64,000 nt of DNA, taken from positions 16,775-80,774 of the forward strand of contig NZ_JABASV010000013.1 of assembly GCF_016107625.1 (NCBI RefSeq). Direction: 5' to 3'. Under the pieces are notes generated by a model that saw only the letters and a list, made by a program, of their open reading frames with translations, was not told where the DNA came from and searched no databases. Position numbers and translations under genes: made by a program. This DNA is from Vreelandella alkaliphila. GTDB lineage: Bacteria; Pseudomonadota; Gammaproteobacteria; Pseudomonadales; Halomonadaceae. This document shows, piece after piece, positions 1 through 8,246 of the stretch (positions are counted from its first letter, which is position 1; each line of letters begins with the position of its first letter).

Positions 1-1534
1 ACGCATCAAAAACAGTTTGACCCCATGCCTCAGCTAGCCTTCCGCTAGTCACACGAGGGCATACAGCACTCATGCGTTCATTAAACCACACCTCAATTTT
101 GTGACCTGGCGATACGCATTGCCACAACTCTGATAACGATACTGGAGTAGATATTCGCTGATGACTTCCGCTTGTAAGTGCCACAGTTACGTCGGCATTT
201 AGCCCAACACACTGAGTTTCATGAACGGCGGCTACGTAAGGCTGCGCGCCGATATTGGGCTGCCAGGCATTACGTCGACGCGGTGACAAGCGAACCATCT
301 GCTTGAGGTTTGATGATAAAGACCACTCCCCTTGGGGCGCATCTCCAATGCCCATTGCAAGCACTTGGCTAAGAGACCGCGAAAAACGTATCGCGAGCCA
401 CACTAACGCTCCGCCCAATCGCTCTCGTTGATCAGTATGATTGAGCTGCTGGGCAATCCACTGCTCAATCAGTAAACGCTCAGGTGGCAAAAGTTTGGAA
501 TAGCTCCACGGTAGGTAATGAGAGGTTTCCGCTTGCTGATGATAGAAGCTACGCCCGGTAAGTTCTTGCTGAGCCTGCGTATCGGTTGCATCAACCGGCA
601 GTAAATAAATCGCTTCATCAGCTTCTTCGTCTGCCGAATCCTCTGGGCTTGGGTAGACTTCGATGAGCTGCTCAGAGGACTCATTAAAGCTTATTAACGG
701 TGCCGGCTCAGAAATGGGCGCGGATAACTCAGCATGCACAAAAGGCTGCGGAGTAAAGTCACGCTGGGTAGTAAAAGGCTTTATATCGCCACTGGCAATC
801 TCGATGATGGCATTGATGAATGCGGTACCACTTTTACCAAATGTATGGCTTTGCTTGTACTGCTCAGCAGCCAAAGACAACGCGTCAGTAAAACGTTCAA
901 ATGCCCAATTATCAGGTGTCAGGTAACGTCGGGCACGGCGCAAGACATCATCAACGAGTTGCCACTGTGCTTGATAGCGGTCTGCAATCAAAAAGCGCGC
1001 TGCGGTACTGATATTTCGATCCGCTAAGCAATGCTCTGTAACTACCCGATTCGCCGCCTGCGCGACCAACCACAAGCGTAGCGCACGCCTTAACACGTAT
1101 TCAGATGATTGTTCCGCCCCAGGCAACGGATAAGTAATTAACGTTATAAGAAACGTTTGCTCTTTAAGGCTGCCTTTATATGTATGTTTCGTTTTTGTAG
1201 CGTCTCCTGCGTGAAGAAATGCAGGATACTGACGGTTGATCAAGGGATCTTGACGAATGGCTTTCGCCAGATCATCTAGGGAGGCAAGGGTGGGATTTTG
1301 CCGCCATCGAGCCAGAATGTCTTTTGATTCAGGATGGTGAAATTCACTAACCAAGTTGCCAATCGCGACAATCTGGTGATCCAATCCAAGCGTCCAAAAA
1401 GCCAGTTCCAGAGCATCACTGAGATCATGCTGGGCAGCCCATTGGCATATATCGCGATAGGGGTGGCCAAAGCGCGCTATTTGATTATCTGTGCTTTTTG
1501 CATCGTTTTTGACTGCGGTCGTATACGCTACCAT
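1..1534 (-). CDS. Large partial protein, possibly tyrosine-recombinase-like (runs off left edge)
   Basis: An open frame on the minus strand starts at ATG 1534 and stays open to base 1, giving at least 511 codons with no stop; the C-terminus lies outside the window. I do not recognise the N-terminal part. It is basic, mostly helical in character, with an acidic linker rich in Asp/Glu near residues 300-315. Around residue 386 the stretch ALVWLAIRFSRSLSQVLAM resembles the start of a tyrosine recombinase catalytic domain, where a conserved Arg sits in a TGLRxSE-type helix; Arg386 would be the counterpart. The remaining catalytic residues (His-x-x-Arg and Tyr) would be off the edge, so the assignment is unproven. 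The adjacent TIR gene, helicase stump and IS remnant fit an integrative element. One alternative is a component of a Gamma-Mobile-Trio type element. Confidence 0.55.
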   Translation of the reverse strand, partial: MVAYTTAVKNDAKSTDNQIARFGHPYRDICQWAAQHDLSDALELAFWTLGLDHQIVAIGNLVSEFHHPESKDILARWRQNPTLASLDDLAKAIRQDPLINRQYPAFLHAGDATKTKHTYKGSLKEQTFLITLITYPLPGAEQSSEYVLRRALRLWLVAQAANRVVTEHCLADRNISTAARFLIADRYQAQWQLVDDVLRRARRYLTPDNWAFERFTDALSLAAEQYKQSHTFGKSGTAFINAIIEIASGDIKPFTTQRDFTPQPFVHAELSAPISEPAPLISFNESSEQLIEVYPSPEDSADEEADEAIYLLPVDATDTQAQQELTGRSFYHQQAETSHYLPWSYSKLLPPERLLIEQWIAQQLNHTDQRERLGGALVWLAIRFSRSLSQVLAMGIGDAPQGEWSLSSNLKQMVRLSPRRRNAWQPNIGAQPYVAAVHETQCVGLNADVTVALTSGSHQRISTPVSLSELWQCVSPGHKIEVWFNERMSAVCPRVTSGRLAEAWGQTVFDA

Positions 1535-2117
1535 CGCGACTTATTCTTTCTTATACAAACAGTTACTATATATCTAAAAATTATATAAATAATAGTGATA
1601 GCTACTAATATCTATTGATACCGAGCACGAGTAGCCAAAGTAGTCGCGCACTAGAGCTGTCATCCGGCCATTTTTAATTATCCATATAACTAAAGACGGT
1701 GTCGCCACCAGCCAAACAAATTCTGTCTTGCTAAACCTATTCCCAGGCAACATTTAACGTTACATGCACAACAGATCAGAGGTTACATGAGTGGCGTGGA
1801 TCATGAGTGGTGGCAAAACATTTTTAGGGCACCAACTAGCGGTGCGCCCAAATAGTTTCGACCACTTTGATAGGAAACAGTTGCTTAACTCTAAGTAGGT
1901 ATCGTGGGCAAAAGGCAACTATCACTGCTCACTGGTAATTGACGAGTTTGATGTCACAACTGTCCAAAGTGAACATGGGCCCAACAGGCGTTTCAGCAAC
2001 CAAGCGCTAGGCAGCCTCAGAAAGTAGTCATCGGAATTGCCTATCCCATGCGAAGCCTATTTTGGGAAAGAGTTTACCACCCATGAATCAGCAGGGGCCC
2101 AGTTTCCGATAGAGCAG
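1535..2117. other. Non-coding stretch between the left-edge gene and the TIR gene
   Basis: No convincing gene is visible in these 583 bases. The part next to the left-edge gene (about 1545-1620) is strongly A+T rich and is a plausible promoter region for that leftward gene. An imperfect hairpin lies near 1826-1852 (GGGCACC against GGTGCGCCC). I did not find an obvious attachment-site duplication. Confidence 0.4.
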
Positions 2118-3077
2118 TTATCTTGCACGCTGAAGTGGCGCGATAACGATTTCCCAGAGCATTTCTGCTGCCCCTTCCTGAGATAGCTTCTGATGTTGAC
2201 GCCCCTGGAAAGCCATTCCCATGCTCGTTAGGTAAAGGGCTTGGTCGTCTGCTTGTACCGAAAGAGCCTCATTAAAGGAGTTACTGCTGAAAGAGTCACC
2301 ACCCTGACTGTAATAGATCCCTGCCCCCATTTGCCCTCCAACATACACTGACGCCGTCGCGACGCTCTCACCATCTTTGTAGATGGTCGCAAAAAACCGA
2401 TTAGCATCAATTCGACGAAATACACCTTCGTAGCCTGGATTCCGTGCTTGGAGCTCATTCAGAGAGTTTTCGAAAAAGCGCGCAATGTATTCAAAAGTGT
2501 CAATTTGGAACCGGTCTTTGTCCAGCTGAGTAAAAGTCTTAGCGACTCGAAGGTTACTCGAACGCGGGCCGGCAACTACAGTCTGCTGGGTATGCATCAA
2601 AGCCCCAACATCCACTCGTTCGGCGCTTGATTGAGTGCTTCGCCACCTTTCAGCCGCTTTGCGAACCTCCTTCGCGACCTGTAACAATGCTTCATCCCTA
2701 TCCGGCCAGAGAGTAACCGGCTTTCCATCCTGGGGGGTGCCAAGCAGCTTTCCAAATGGGGCGTGGTGCCAATCGCATGCTCGCAAAATCACTGGAATGA
2801 CGATTGCCTCCTTAGCGTTGTGGCGTTCCATGGCACGCGCCATCTCTATGTTGTAGCAATAGTCGGAGGCAATGAAATCAGGACTCACTAACAGCAAAAT
2901 TATCTCATCGCTGTTGATATGTTCATCAATGGCTGCGTCGATCTCCTGACCAGCACCAATTCTTCGATCGTGCCAGCTGTCGATAACACCTTGACGCTTG
3001 AGCATCGCTAGCTGCTTTTCTAGCTGATCTCTCAGCACCTCGTCAGCGTGGCAGTATGAGAAAAAAACGTTTGGCAA
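2118..3077 (-). CDS. TIR-domain protein with an uncharacterised C-terminal domain
   Basis: This is a 319-residue protein. Residues 1-140 are a TIR domain: it opens with VFFSYCHADE, has a BB-loop-like GAGQEID segment, then LLLVSPDFIASDYC followed by the putative catalytic Glu78 (CYNIEMA). Bacterial TIR domains commonly hydrolyse NAD+ or make signalling nucleotides in anti-phage defence, and the conserved Glu fits an active enzyme. Residues 175-319 form a separate domain that I do not recognise, with Tyr/Phe/Gly-rich beta-type segments (VYVGGQMGAGIYYSQGG). It could sense a ligand or partner. The gene is transcribed alone, between an integrase-like gene and a helicase remnant, which fits a defence island. 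Whether it acts alone or has lost a partner cannot be told from the sequence. Confidence 0.85.
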   Translation of the reverse strand: MPNVFFSYCHADEVLRDQLEKQLAMLKRQGVIDSWHDRRIGAGQEIDAAIDEHINSDEIILLLVSPDFIASDYCYNIEMARAMERHNAKEAIVIPVILRACDWHHAPFGKLLGTPQDGKPVTLWPDRDEALLQVAKEVRKAAERWRSTQSSAERVDVGALMHTQQTVVAGPRSSNLRVAKTFTQLDKDRFQIDTFEYIARFFENSLNELQARNPGYEGVFRRIDANRFFATIYKDGESVATASVYVGGQMGAGIYYSQGGDSFSSNSFNEALSVQADDQALYLTSMGMAFQGRQHQKLSQEGAAEMLWEIVIAPLQRAR

Positions 3078-3339
3078 AATGAGTACTCCAAGCCTATAAG
3101 ACCTGACTGATCTTACGACTTTTTCAGCTCTTAAAGAAAAATATATTTAGCATTTCGGTAAGAGGTTATCCGTCCTATCTATGGCATGCACACAATACGG
3201 CGCAAAGCAGCCAGTAATAATAAACGACCTATTTGCACTGTGAGACCCGGTTAGCGTTCATGATGGGAGCATTTGTGTTGATGCAGCAAGTGACGCATAG
3301 CACATACAATATGGTTATACCGCTCTACTTTTAAGTTGA
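3078..3339. other. Non-coding gap between the TIR gene and the helicase remnant
   Basis: The two genes diverge from this stretch. It is A+T rich near 3120-3160 (upstream of the TIR gene) and contains no open frame that extends the helicase remnant. All frames upstream of the remnant are interrupted; the frame of the remnant itself is closed by a TGA at 3337-3339. Confidence 0.4.
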
Positions 3340-3834
3340 AATTTTGTTCGAATCAGACATATCCGATCAGGGTGTTTATTTCATCATTTCATTTGCTGGC
3401 TGACGTCCAATTGGATGTCCTTAGCGCAGTGGCAACCCCTACTACTTAAGAGAGTCACAACTTTGCTGGCTCAAATTAATCAAGATTGTGGTCTGACGAG
3501 TGTCGATAAGCTTGGTAGAAAGCTCTCTACAAGGGATTTGCCTGATGGACCGTTACTATCTGTCGCTGACCTGAATGGGAATAATGACCGTCCACGCATT
3601 CGCGTAGACACAGTTCATCAGGCGAAGGGAGAAAGCCTGGATGCAGTGCTGTATCTGACAAACAAGGAACATGCCGAAGGCTTAATAAACGGCGTGGATA
3701 CAGAGATCGGGCGTATTGGCTATGTGGCGGTTACCCGTGCTCGGAACCTATTTTGGCTTGGCGTGCCGTCCAGTGCGTTAGATGATTTGCGACCAAGATT
3801 GCTCAATCTTGGCTTTCAGGAAACTAAAGCATAA
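3340..3834 (+). pseudogene. C-terminal fragment of a UvrD-type (SF1) helicase
   Basis: The frame opens after a stop at 3337 and has its first ATG at 3415, giving 139 residues from there. It holds only the last helicase motifs: DTVHQAKGESLDAVLYL (motif V, the UvrD_C_2 signature) and IGYVAVTRARNLFWL (motif VI, with the arginine finger), followed by a short tail. The Walker A and B motifs and the rest of the N-terminal half, normally more than 400 residues, are missing. It is therefore best read as a truncated remnant. This type of C-terminus occurs in stand-alone ATP-dependent helicases and in the helicases paired with OLD-family nucleases (Gabija GajB type). The neighbouring TIR gene makes a defence origin plausible, but the family cannot be fixed from this piece. 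Confidence 0.75.
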
Positions 3835-4075
3835 GGACATCTACGTTCGACCTATCTCATCAGCTTGACTGCGCCCTGTAAATGGCCCGAAGGTCACTTC
3901 ATTTCAGGAATTTTCTTCTAATTCTGTGCCAAGTTTAAATTCCCTTATGTGCTTTTAAGTGACACTACCTCCATAAGCTCAAAACTCAAAAACTCCTTTT
4001 CAATGATGATTTTACGGCATTTAATACATTTTTTAGACATATTTTATGTCCCTATATCATCAGTCTCATAACCGT

Positions 4076-4560
4076 CCCCGCTACCAAACATAGAAAAAGC
4101 CGTTACCGAAAGGTAGCGGCTTTTTTGCGTCTGAATTTTGTGAAAAAAACGCGCAAAGACATCAACTTAGCCCTTCATCATTCCACGCAGGTCATCGGTT
4201 CGCTTTTGTTTTAACGTCGGCGGTCCCCGCTACCAAACATAGAAAAAGCCGTTACCGAAAGGTGGCGGCTTTTTTGTGTCTGAATTTTGTGAAAAAAACG
4301 CGCAAAGACATCAACTTAGCCCTTCATCATTCCACGCAGGTCATCGGTTCGCTTTTGTTTTAACGTCGGCGGTCCCCGCTACCAAACATAGAAAAAGCCG
4401 TTACCGAAAGGTGGCGGCTTTTTTGTGTCTGAATTTTGTGAAGAAAACGCGCAAAGACATCGACTTAGCCCTCCATCATTCCAAGCAGGTCATCGGTTCG
4501 CTTTTGTTTTAACGTCGGCGGTCCCCGCTACCAAACATAGAAAAAGCCGTTACCGAGAGG
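4076..4560. repeat. Tandem 149-bp repeat, three full copies plus a partial fourth, each with a terminator-like hairpin
   Basis: Copies start at 4076, 4225, 4374 and 4523, exactly 149 bp apart; the fourth is cut at about 4560 by an IS end. Each full unit has a hairpin (4094-4126, 4243-4275, 4392-4424) with stem AAAAAGCCG-TACC, loop GAAA, GGT-CGGCTTTTTT. The A-tract on one side and T-tract on the other would let it terminate transcription in either direction. The copies are nearly identical: copies 2 and 3 share GGTGGCGGC where copy 1 has GGTAGCGGC, and copy 3 carries several further substitutions. Short open frames inside the units are a by-product of the repeat. The non-hairpin 115 bp is conserved as well, so this is a segmental duplication. 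Confidence 0.9.
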
Positions 4561-4680
4561 TGGGCTACACCCCAAAAGTTGGACACTCATCCAACGATTG
4601 GGGTGTTTTTCATGACGAAATACAATGAAGCGTTCGAACTGTTAGTAGTACAAAGCTACAAAGAAGGATTATTAGGAGAG
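4561..4680 (+). mobile_element. Truncated left end of an IS3-family (IS150-like) element with the start of orfA
   Basis: The segment begins TGGGCTACACCCCAAAAGTT, which has the layout of IS150-group left ends (TGTACTGCACCC...GTTGGAC). It is followed at 4612 by ATG and codons for MTKYNEAFELLVVQSYKEG, a typical OrfA transposase N-terminus. After about 22 codons similarity is lost and the frame soon stops. Only about 120 bp remain, abutting the 3' end of the NSS transporter gene, whose stop is at 4672-4674. The element lands inside the hairpin of the fourth 149-bp repeat copy. It cannot transpose on its own. Confidence 0.75.
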
Positions 4681-6054
4681 ACTTCGCACCATAACCACTA
4701 AAATCATTAATGGGCAGACCACACGGATATACCATGGCCACAGCCGCCAAAATAGAGTGTTCTCGATCTCCGGAGCGCCTTGACACAACTCTTTAAGCTT
4801 AGCATTTCGAGACATTAGCCAGCCTACATAGAGGCAAACTAAAGCGCCAATCACCGGCATGCTATTAATGGTGAGGCCGATCACTAAACCAAACAACAGA
4901 TCAAAATTAAGCAGGATGAGCGTCGATCCTGCAAACGCAATGCCGCCAATCAGAAATGTTGAAAAACGACGTGACAAACTGCCGGTTTCCTCCAGGGTCG
5001 ATACTGGCACCTCCAGCGCAGGAAACATTGATGTCAGTGCCGCGACCGCTAATAACCCAAAGAACAGCACTTCCATCACGCCACCGATGACACCCAACCG
5101 AGCAAACATCGCCGGCATCACATCGAACAGCAACGTCGCAGAGCTGGTCAGCTCCCCCTGATCATTCAAAACCTCAACTCCAACAGCCTTGGCCACATAG
5201 AGCGACGGAATAATCAAAAGGCCCGCGATAAACGCCACACCCATATCAATAAACATCACCTGGGCCCCCACTCGGGGTAAGTTCGCATTGCGACTCAGAT
5301 AAGAACCATAGACCACCATGGCACCAATGCCGATGGACAGTGAGAAGAAAGCCTGCCCCATGGCATCTAGCATCAGCTCGGCATTAATTTGTGAAAAGTC
5401 AGGCAATAGATAAGCAGTTAACCCTTCTATCGCCCCGTCGAAGGTGAGAATAGTTAAAATCAATACCAGCATGGTAACGATCAATAGAGGCATCAGACGT
5501 TTGGTCCAGCGCTCAATGCCGCGATTAACCCCCAGTAGCACCACGCAAATCGTCATGGCCATAGCCACCAATGCCAACCACCAATCGCGTCCGATGCTAC
5601 TCTCCGCCAACCAGCTCTCCACCGTGCTCATTCCAAGCACATGTGCTACAGGCCCTAATGCTTGGCTAATTAGCCATCCTGTAACAATGGCATAGAAGGT
5701 CAAGCCTAACGTAGCCACACAGATGGCTCCCAGGCCAATCAGTTGCCCCGCTCGTCGCGGCACTCCCTTTCTTCCCAGCTGCCCCATGGCATTTATAACG
5801 CCACTTTGGGCATAACGTCCTAAAGTCAACTCCGCCATCAACGCGGGGTAAGCGAGGACAAAGGCCATCCCGACATAGATCAACAGAAAAGCGCCACCAC
5901 CGTTATTGGCGGCCATTGAGGGAAAGCTCCATACATTGCCAAGGCCCACCGCCGCGCCCGCAGCAGCCATTAAAAAGCCGAAACGGCTTTTGAACTGGGC
6001 ACGACCACTAGGAGCAGCTTTATTATCTGCATTTTCAGTTTGAGATTTTGTCAT
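4672..6054 (-). CDS. Sodium-dependent NSS (SNF) family transporter
   Basis: A 460-residue integral membrane protein with about 11-12 hydrophobic segments and the NSS hallmark AAVGLGNVWSFP in TM1, followed by NNGGGAFLLIY. NSS carriers import amino acids or related compounds with Na+. At residues 42-45 it reads WSFP where LeuT-type carriers have WRFP; the missing Arg is half of the extracellular gate in LeuT. Other bacterial NSS carriers also lack it, so the protein can still be functional. It is the last gene of a leftward unit after kynU and the arylformamidase, 31 bp downstream, so tryptophan, kynurenine or formylkynurenine are likely substrates (inference). Its last codons abut an IS remnant, but the C-terminus looks of normal length. 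Confidence 0.88.
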   Translation of the reverse strand: MTKSQTENADNKAAPSGRAQFKSRFGFLMAAAGAAVGLGNVWSFPSMAANNGGGAFLLIYVGMAFVLAYPALMAELTLGRYAQSGVINAMGQLGRKGVPRRAGQLIGLGAICVATLGLTFYAIVTGWLISQALGPVAHVLGMSTVESWLAESSIGRDWWLALVAMAMTICVVLLGVNRGIERWTKRLMPLLIVTMLVLILTILTFDGAIEGLTAYLLPDFSQINAELMLDAMGQAFFSLSIGIGAMVVYGSYLSRNANLPRVGAQVMFIDMGVAFIAGLLIIPSLYVAKAVGVEVLNDQGELTSSATLLFDVMPAMFARLGVIGGVMEVLFFGLLAVAALTSMFPALEVPVSTLEETGSLSRRFSTFLIGGIAFAGSTLILLNFDLLFGLVIGLTINSMPVIGALVCLYVGWLMSRNAKLKELCQGAPEIENTLFWRLWPWYIRVVCPLMILVVMVRSLS

Positions 6055-6085
6055 TGGAATTATCTCATCACGTTAAGAAATCAGC

Positions 6086-6880
6086 TCAAAAAGGTAGTGC
6101 CTCGAGCCGTTCGAGAATGTCGAAATGATCACAATTGGGCAGCGGACATAGCTCTGCCGCCACACCAGTTGCTAAAGCGCGCTCATATAACGCCTCTCCC
6201 TGGCTACGAAAGCTCGGTGGATCAAATTCACCATGCACAAGCATCAGTGGCGGCAGGCCCTGCAAGTCATGGCATAAAGGACTAAGCCGTTCAGCCTGTG
6301 CGCCATCCAACTGAAGAGGTTCATCGATGTAGGTTCCTGCCAGTGGGCGCAGATCATAAATACCGCTGATCAACCATAGAGCTTCAATCCCCTCCAGACG
6401 TCCATTCCCCAGGCAGCTCATGATAGCCAGTTGAGCACCGGCACTATGGCCTCCCAGGTAGATACGACCATTTAGCCCAAGGGTGCTGGCTTCGCGTTGC
6501 AAATACCTCACGCCCTGCTGGCAAGCCGCCACCATGGTCTCGATATTGACCTCTGGGGCCAGTGGATAGTCCAGTGAGGCAAAAGCCCATCCTCGCGACA
6601 GCCATGACTCAGCCATGAAATCAGTCGCCATCGCGTCCAGCTGCTGCCAATAGCCACCATGCAAAAAAACCATCAACGGCCAGGGACCCTGGTTTTCGGG
6701 AAGAAAGAGATTGAGCCCCTCCAATGCGTGGGCTCCGTAGGCCAAACGCCTCGGCTGATGACGCGCCCGTAAACAAGCCCCTCGTTCAGCTTGGCGATCC
6801 AGAGTCGCTTCGAAGTCCCGTGCCCAAAGGCTCGGCGAATAGGCCCGTCCTCGTGCGTCACGTTCCTCACAGAAACTCAC
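6086..6880 (-). CDS. Arylformamidase (kynurenine formamidase), alpha/beta-hydrolase type
   Basis: A 264-residue alpha/beta hydrolase. The oxyanion-hole motif HGGYW is at residues 74-78, the nucleophile Ser146 in GGHSAGA, Asp220 in HGEFDPP and His252 in NCDHFD, which together give a complete triad. HGGxW with this length is typical of the eukaryote-like kynurenine formamidases, which hydrolyse N-formylkynurenine to kynurenine and formate. This is a different fold from the metal-dependent KynB of Pseudomonas. The start is GTG at 6880, one base after the TAA of kynU, with AGAGG inside the kynU end as ribosome site, so the two are translationally coupled. The kynU context supports the assignment; a general carboxylesterase is the alternative. 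Confidence 0.82.
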   Translation of the reverse strand: MSFCEERDARGRAYSPSLWARDFEATLDRQAERGACLRARHQPRRLAYGAHALEGLNLFLPENQGPWPLMVFLHGGYWQQLDAMATDFMAESWLSRGWAFASLDYPLAPEVNIETMVAACQQGVRYLQREASTLGLNGRIYLGGHSAGAQLAIMSCLGNGRLEGIEALWLISGIYDLRPLAGTYIDEPLQLDGAQAERLSPLCHDLQGLPPLMLVHGEFDPPSFRSQGEALYERALATGVAAELCPLPNCDHFDILERLEALPF

Positions 6881-6881
6881 C

Positions 6882-8114
6882 TTAGGTGACCTCTGAGCGC
6901 ACTTGGAAACGAGGCTCTAGATATTCACGGTGCTCCACCACCTCACGGAAATGGCGTGCGGCCTGCCAAACGTCTTCATAGCTGAGATAGAGAGGAGTAA
7001 AGCCAAAGCGCATTAACCCAGGCTCCCGGTAGTCACCGATTACACCCCGAGCAATTAACGCCTGGACGATGGCATAACCATGCTCAGGGTGAATTAATGC
7101 CACCTGACTACCGCGTTCAGCATGAGGCGGGGTGATGTCTTCAATACCCTCGGCTTTAATGAGGTCGGCTAGGCAGTCGCGGAACAAATCCCCCATGGCT
7201 AAGCTTTTTTGCCGCAGGGCATTCATATCGACCTCCTGCCAAAGCCGAAGTGAGGCTTCTAGGGGAGAGTAAATAAGTGCCGAGTGGGTGCCACTGCGAA
7301 ATCGAGTGATGCCCTGAGCCGGCACATAGTCACCATCGAAGGCAAACGGAGCAGCGTGGCCGTGCCAGCCGGAGAGTGGCTGCCAGCCGCCATCCTGATG
7401 ATCTTGGTGCACATAGATAAAGGCAGGCGCTCCAGGCCCTCCATTGAGGTATTTGTAGGTGCAACCAACTGCGTAGCGGACGCCACAACCGTTCAGATCA
7501 ACCGGTATCGCTCCAGCGGAGTGAGCCAAATCCCAGATGACTTCGGCGCCCTGCTTATGCACTTCAGCGGTAATAGCAGCCATATCGCGCTGGCGCCCGG
7601 TGCGATAATTGACTTGGCTCAGCACCACGGCGGCTACTTGCTCATCCACATAGTCCGACAGCGCTGCCCCCTCGGGAAGAACCCGATGCTCGAAACCGGC
7701 AAGGCGGCATAACCCCTGTGCGATATAGCCATCGGTCGGGAAGTTGCCACCCTCGCTTAAAATCACTGGCCGTGAACGTTCTTGAGAATCAGCGATGTAG
7801 CCTAATAACTTAAATATATTAATCGAAATGTTGTCATTGATAATGACCTCTCCTGCCTGAGCACCGATCAGCGGTGCCAGTAGATCCCCTAAGCGTTCAG
7901 GCGCATCAAACCAACCTTGGTTCCAGCCTTTAATCAGCTCATCACGCCACTGGTCCAAGGTGGCTGCCAACGCATCTCTGGCAACTGCTGGCTGGGCACC
8001 TAGAGAATTACCGTCCAGGTAGATCATGCCCTCCGGAAGGGCAAAGCGAGCCTTAAAACCGGCCAAAGGGTCACGGCGATCCATTTCATGCACGTTATCA
8101 AGGGTTGGTGTCAT
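6882..8114 (-). CDS. kynU: Kynureninase
   Basis: A 410-residue PLP enzyme of the aminotransferase class V fold. YLDGNSLG lies near residue 32, WDLAHSAGA near 194 and the PLP-binding Lys221 in CTYKYLNGGPG, all typical of kynureninase. It cleaves kynurenine to anthranilate plus alanine, or 3-hydroxykynurenine to 3-hydroxyanthranilate plus alanine. The second reaction would feed the nba operon in this window. ATG 8114 is preceded by GGAG seven bases upstream. It is the first gene of kynU-formamidase-NSS and diverges from the Lrp/AsnC gene, whose product probably controls it through the palindrome at 8211-8227. Confidence 0.95.
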   Translation of the reverse strand: MTPTLDNVHEMDRRDPLAGFKARFALPEGMIYLDGNSLGAQPAVARDALAATLDQWRDELIKGWNQGWFDAPERLGDLLAPLIGAQAGEVIINDNISINIFKLLGYIADSQERSRPVILSEGGNFPTDGYIAQGLCRLAGFEHRVLPEGAALSDYVDEQVAAVVLSQVNYRTGRQRDMAAITAEVHKQGAEVIWDLAHSAGAIPVDLNGCGVRYAVGCTYKYLNGGPGAPAFIYVHQDHQDGGWQPLSGWHGHAAPFAFDGDYVPAQGITRFRSGTHSALIYSPLEASLRLWQEVDMNALRQKSLAMGDLFRDCLADLIKAEGIEDITPPHAERGSQVALIHPEHGYAIVQALIARGVIGDYREPGLMRFGFTPLYLSYEDVWQAARHFREVVEHREYLEPRFQVRSEVT

Positions 8115-8210
8115 CGTGTGCTCCAGGTAATTGAGTTGGATACCTGTGCAAAATTCTAAAAGGAATACGTGGGGAAAGGTTTGCGTAATTCAGCGATATA
8201 GGGCCAATAT

Positions 8211-8227
8211 GTGCAATATTTTTGCAC
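8211..8227. promoter_or_regulatory. Palindromic operator candidate between kynU and kynR
   Basis: GTGCAA-TATTT-TTGCAC is a perfect inverted repeat with a five-base spacer, inside the kynU/kynR intergenic region and about 20 bases upstream of the kynR start codon. A matching half-site, GTGCAA, lies at 8146-8151 close to kynU. Lrp/AsnC proteins usually bind several such sites, so this fits autoregulation and control of kynU by KynR. Binding itself is inferred. Confidence 0.6.
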
Positions 8228-8246
8228 TAAACCAAGGATAAATACA

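Noticed and set aside
4076..4560. CRISPR array
   Set aside because: The whole 149-bp unit is repeated, without variable spacers, and there are no cas genes in the window.
4276..4628. Two similar small open frames (MSEFCE...) in the tandem array
   Set aside because: They read through the hairpins and repeat only because the DNA repeats; there is no ribosome site and the fourth copy is broken by the IS end.
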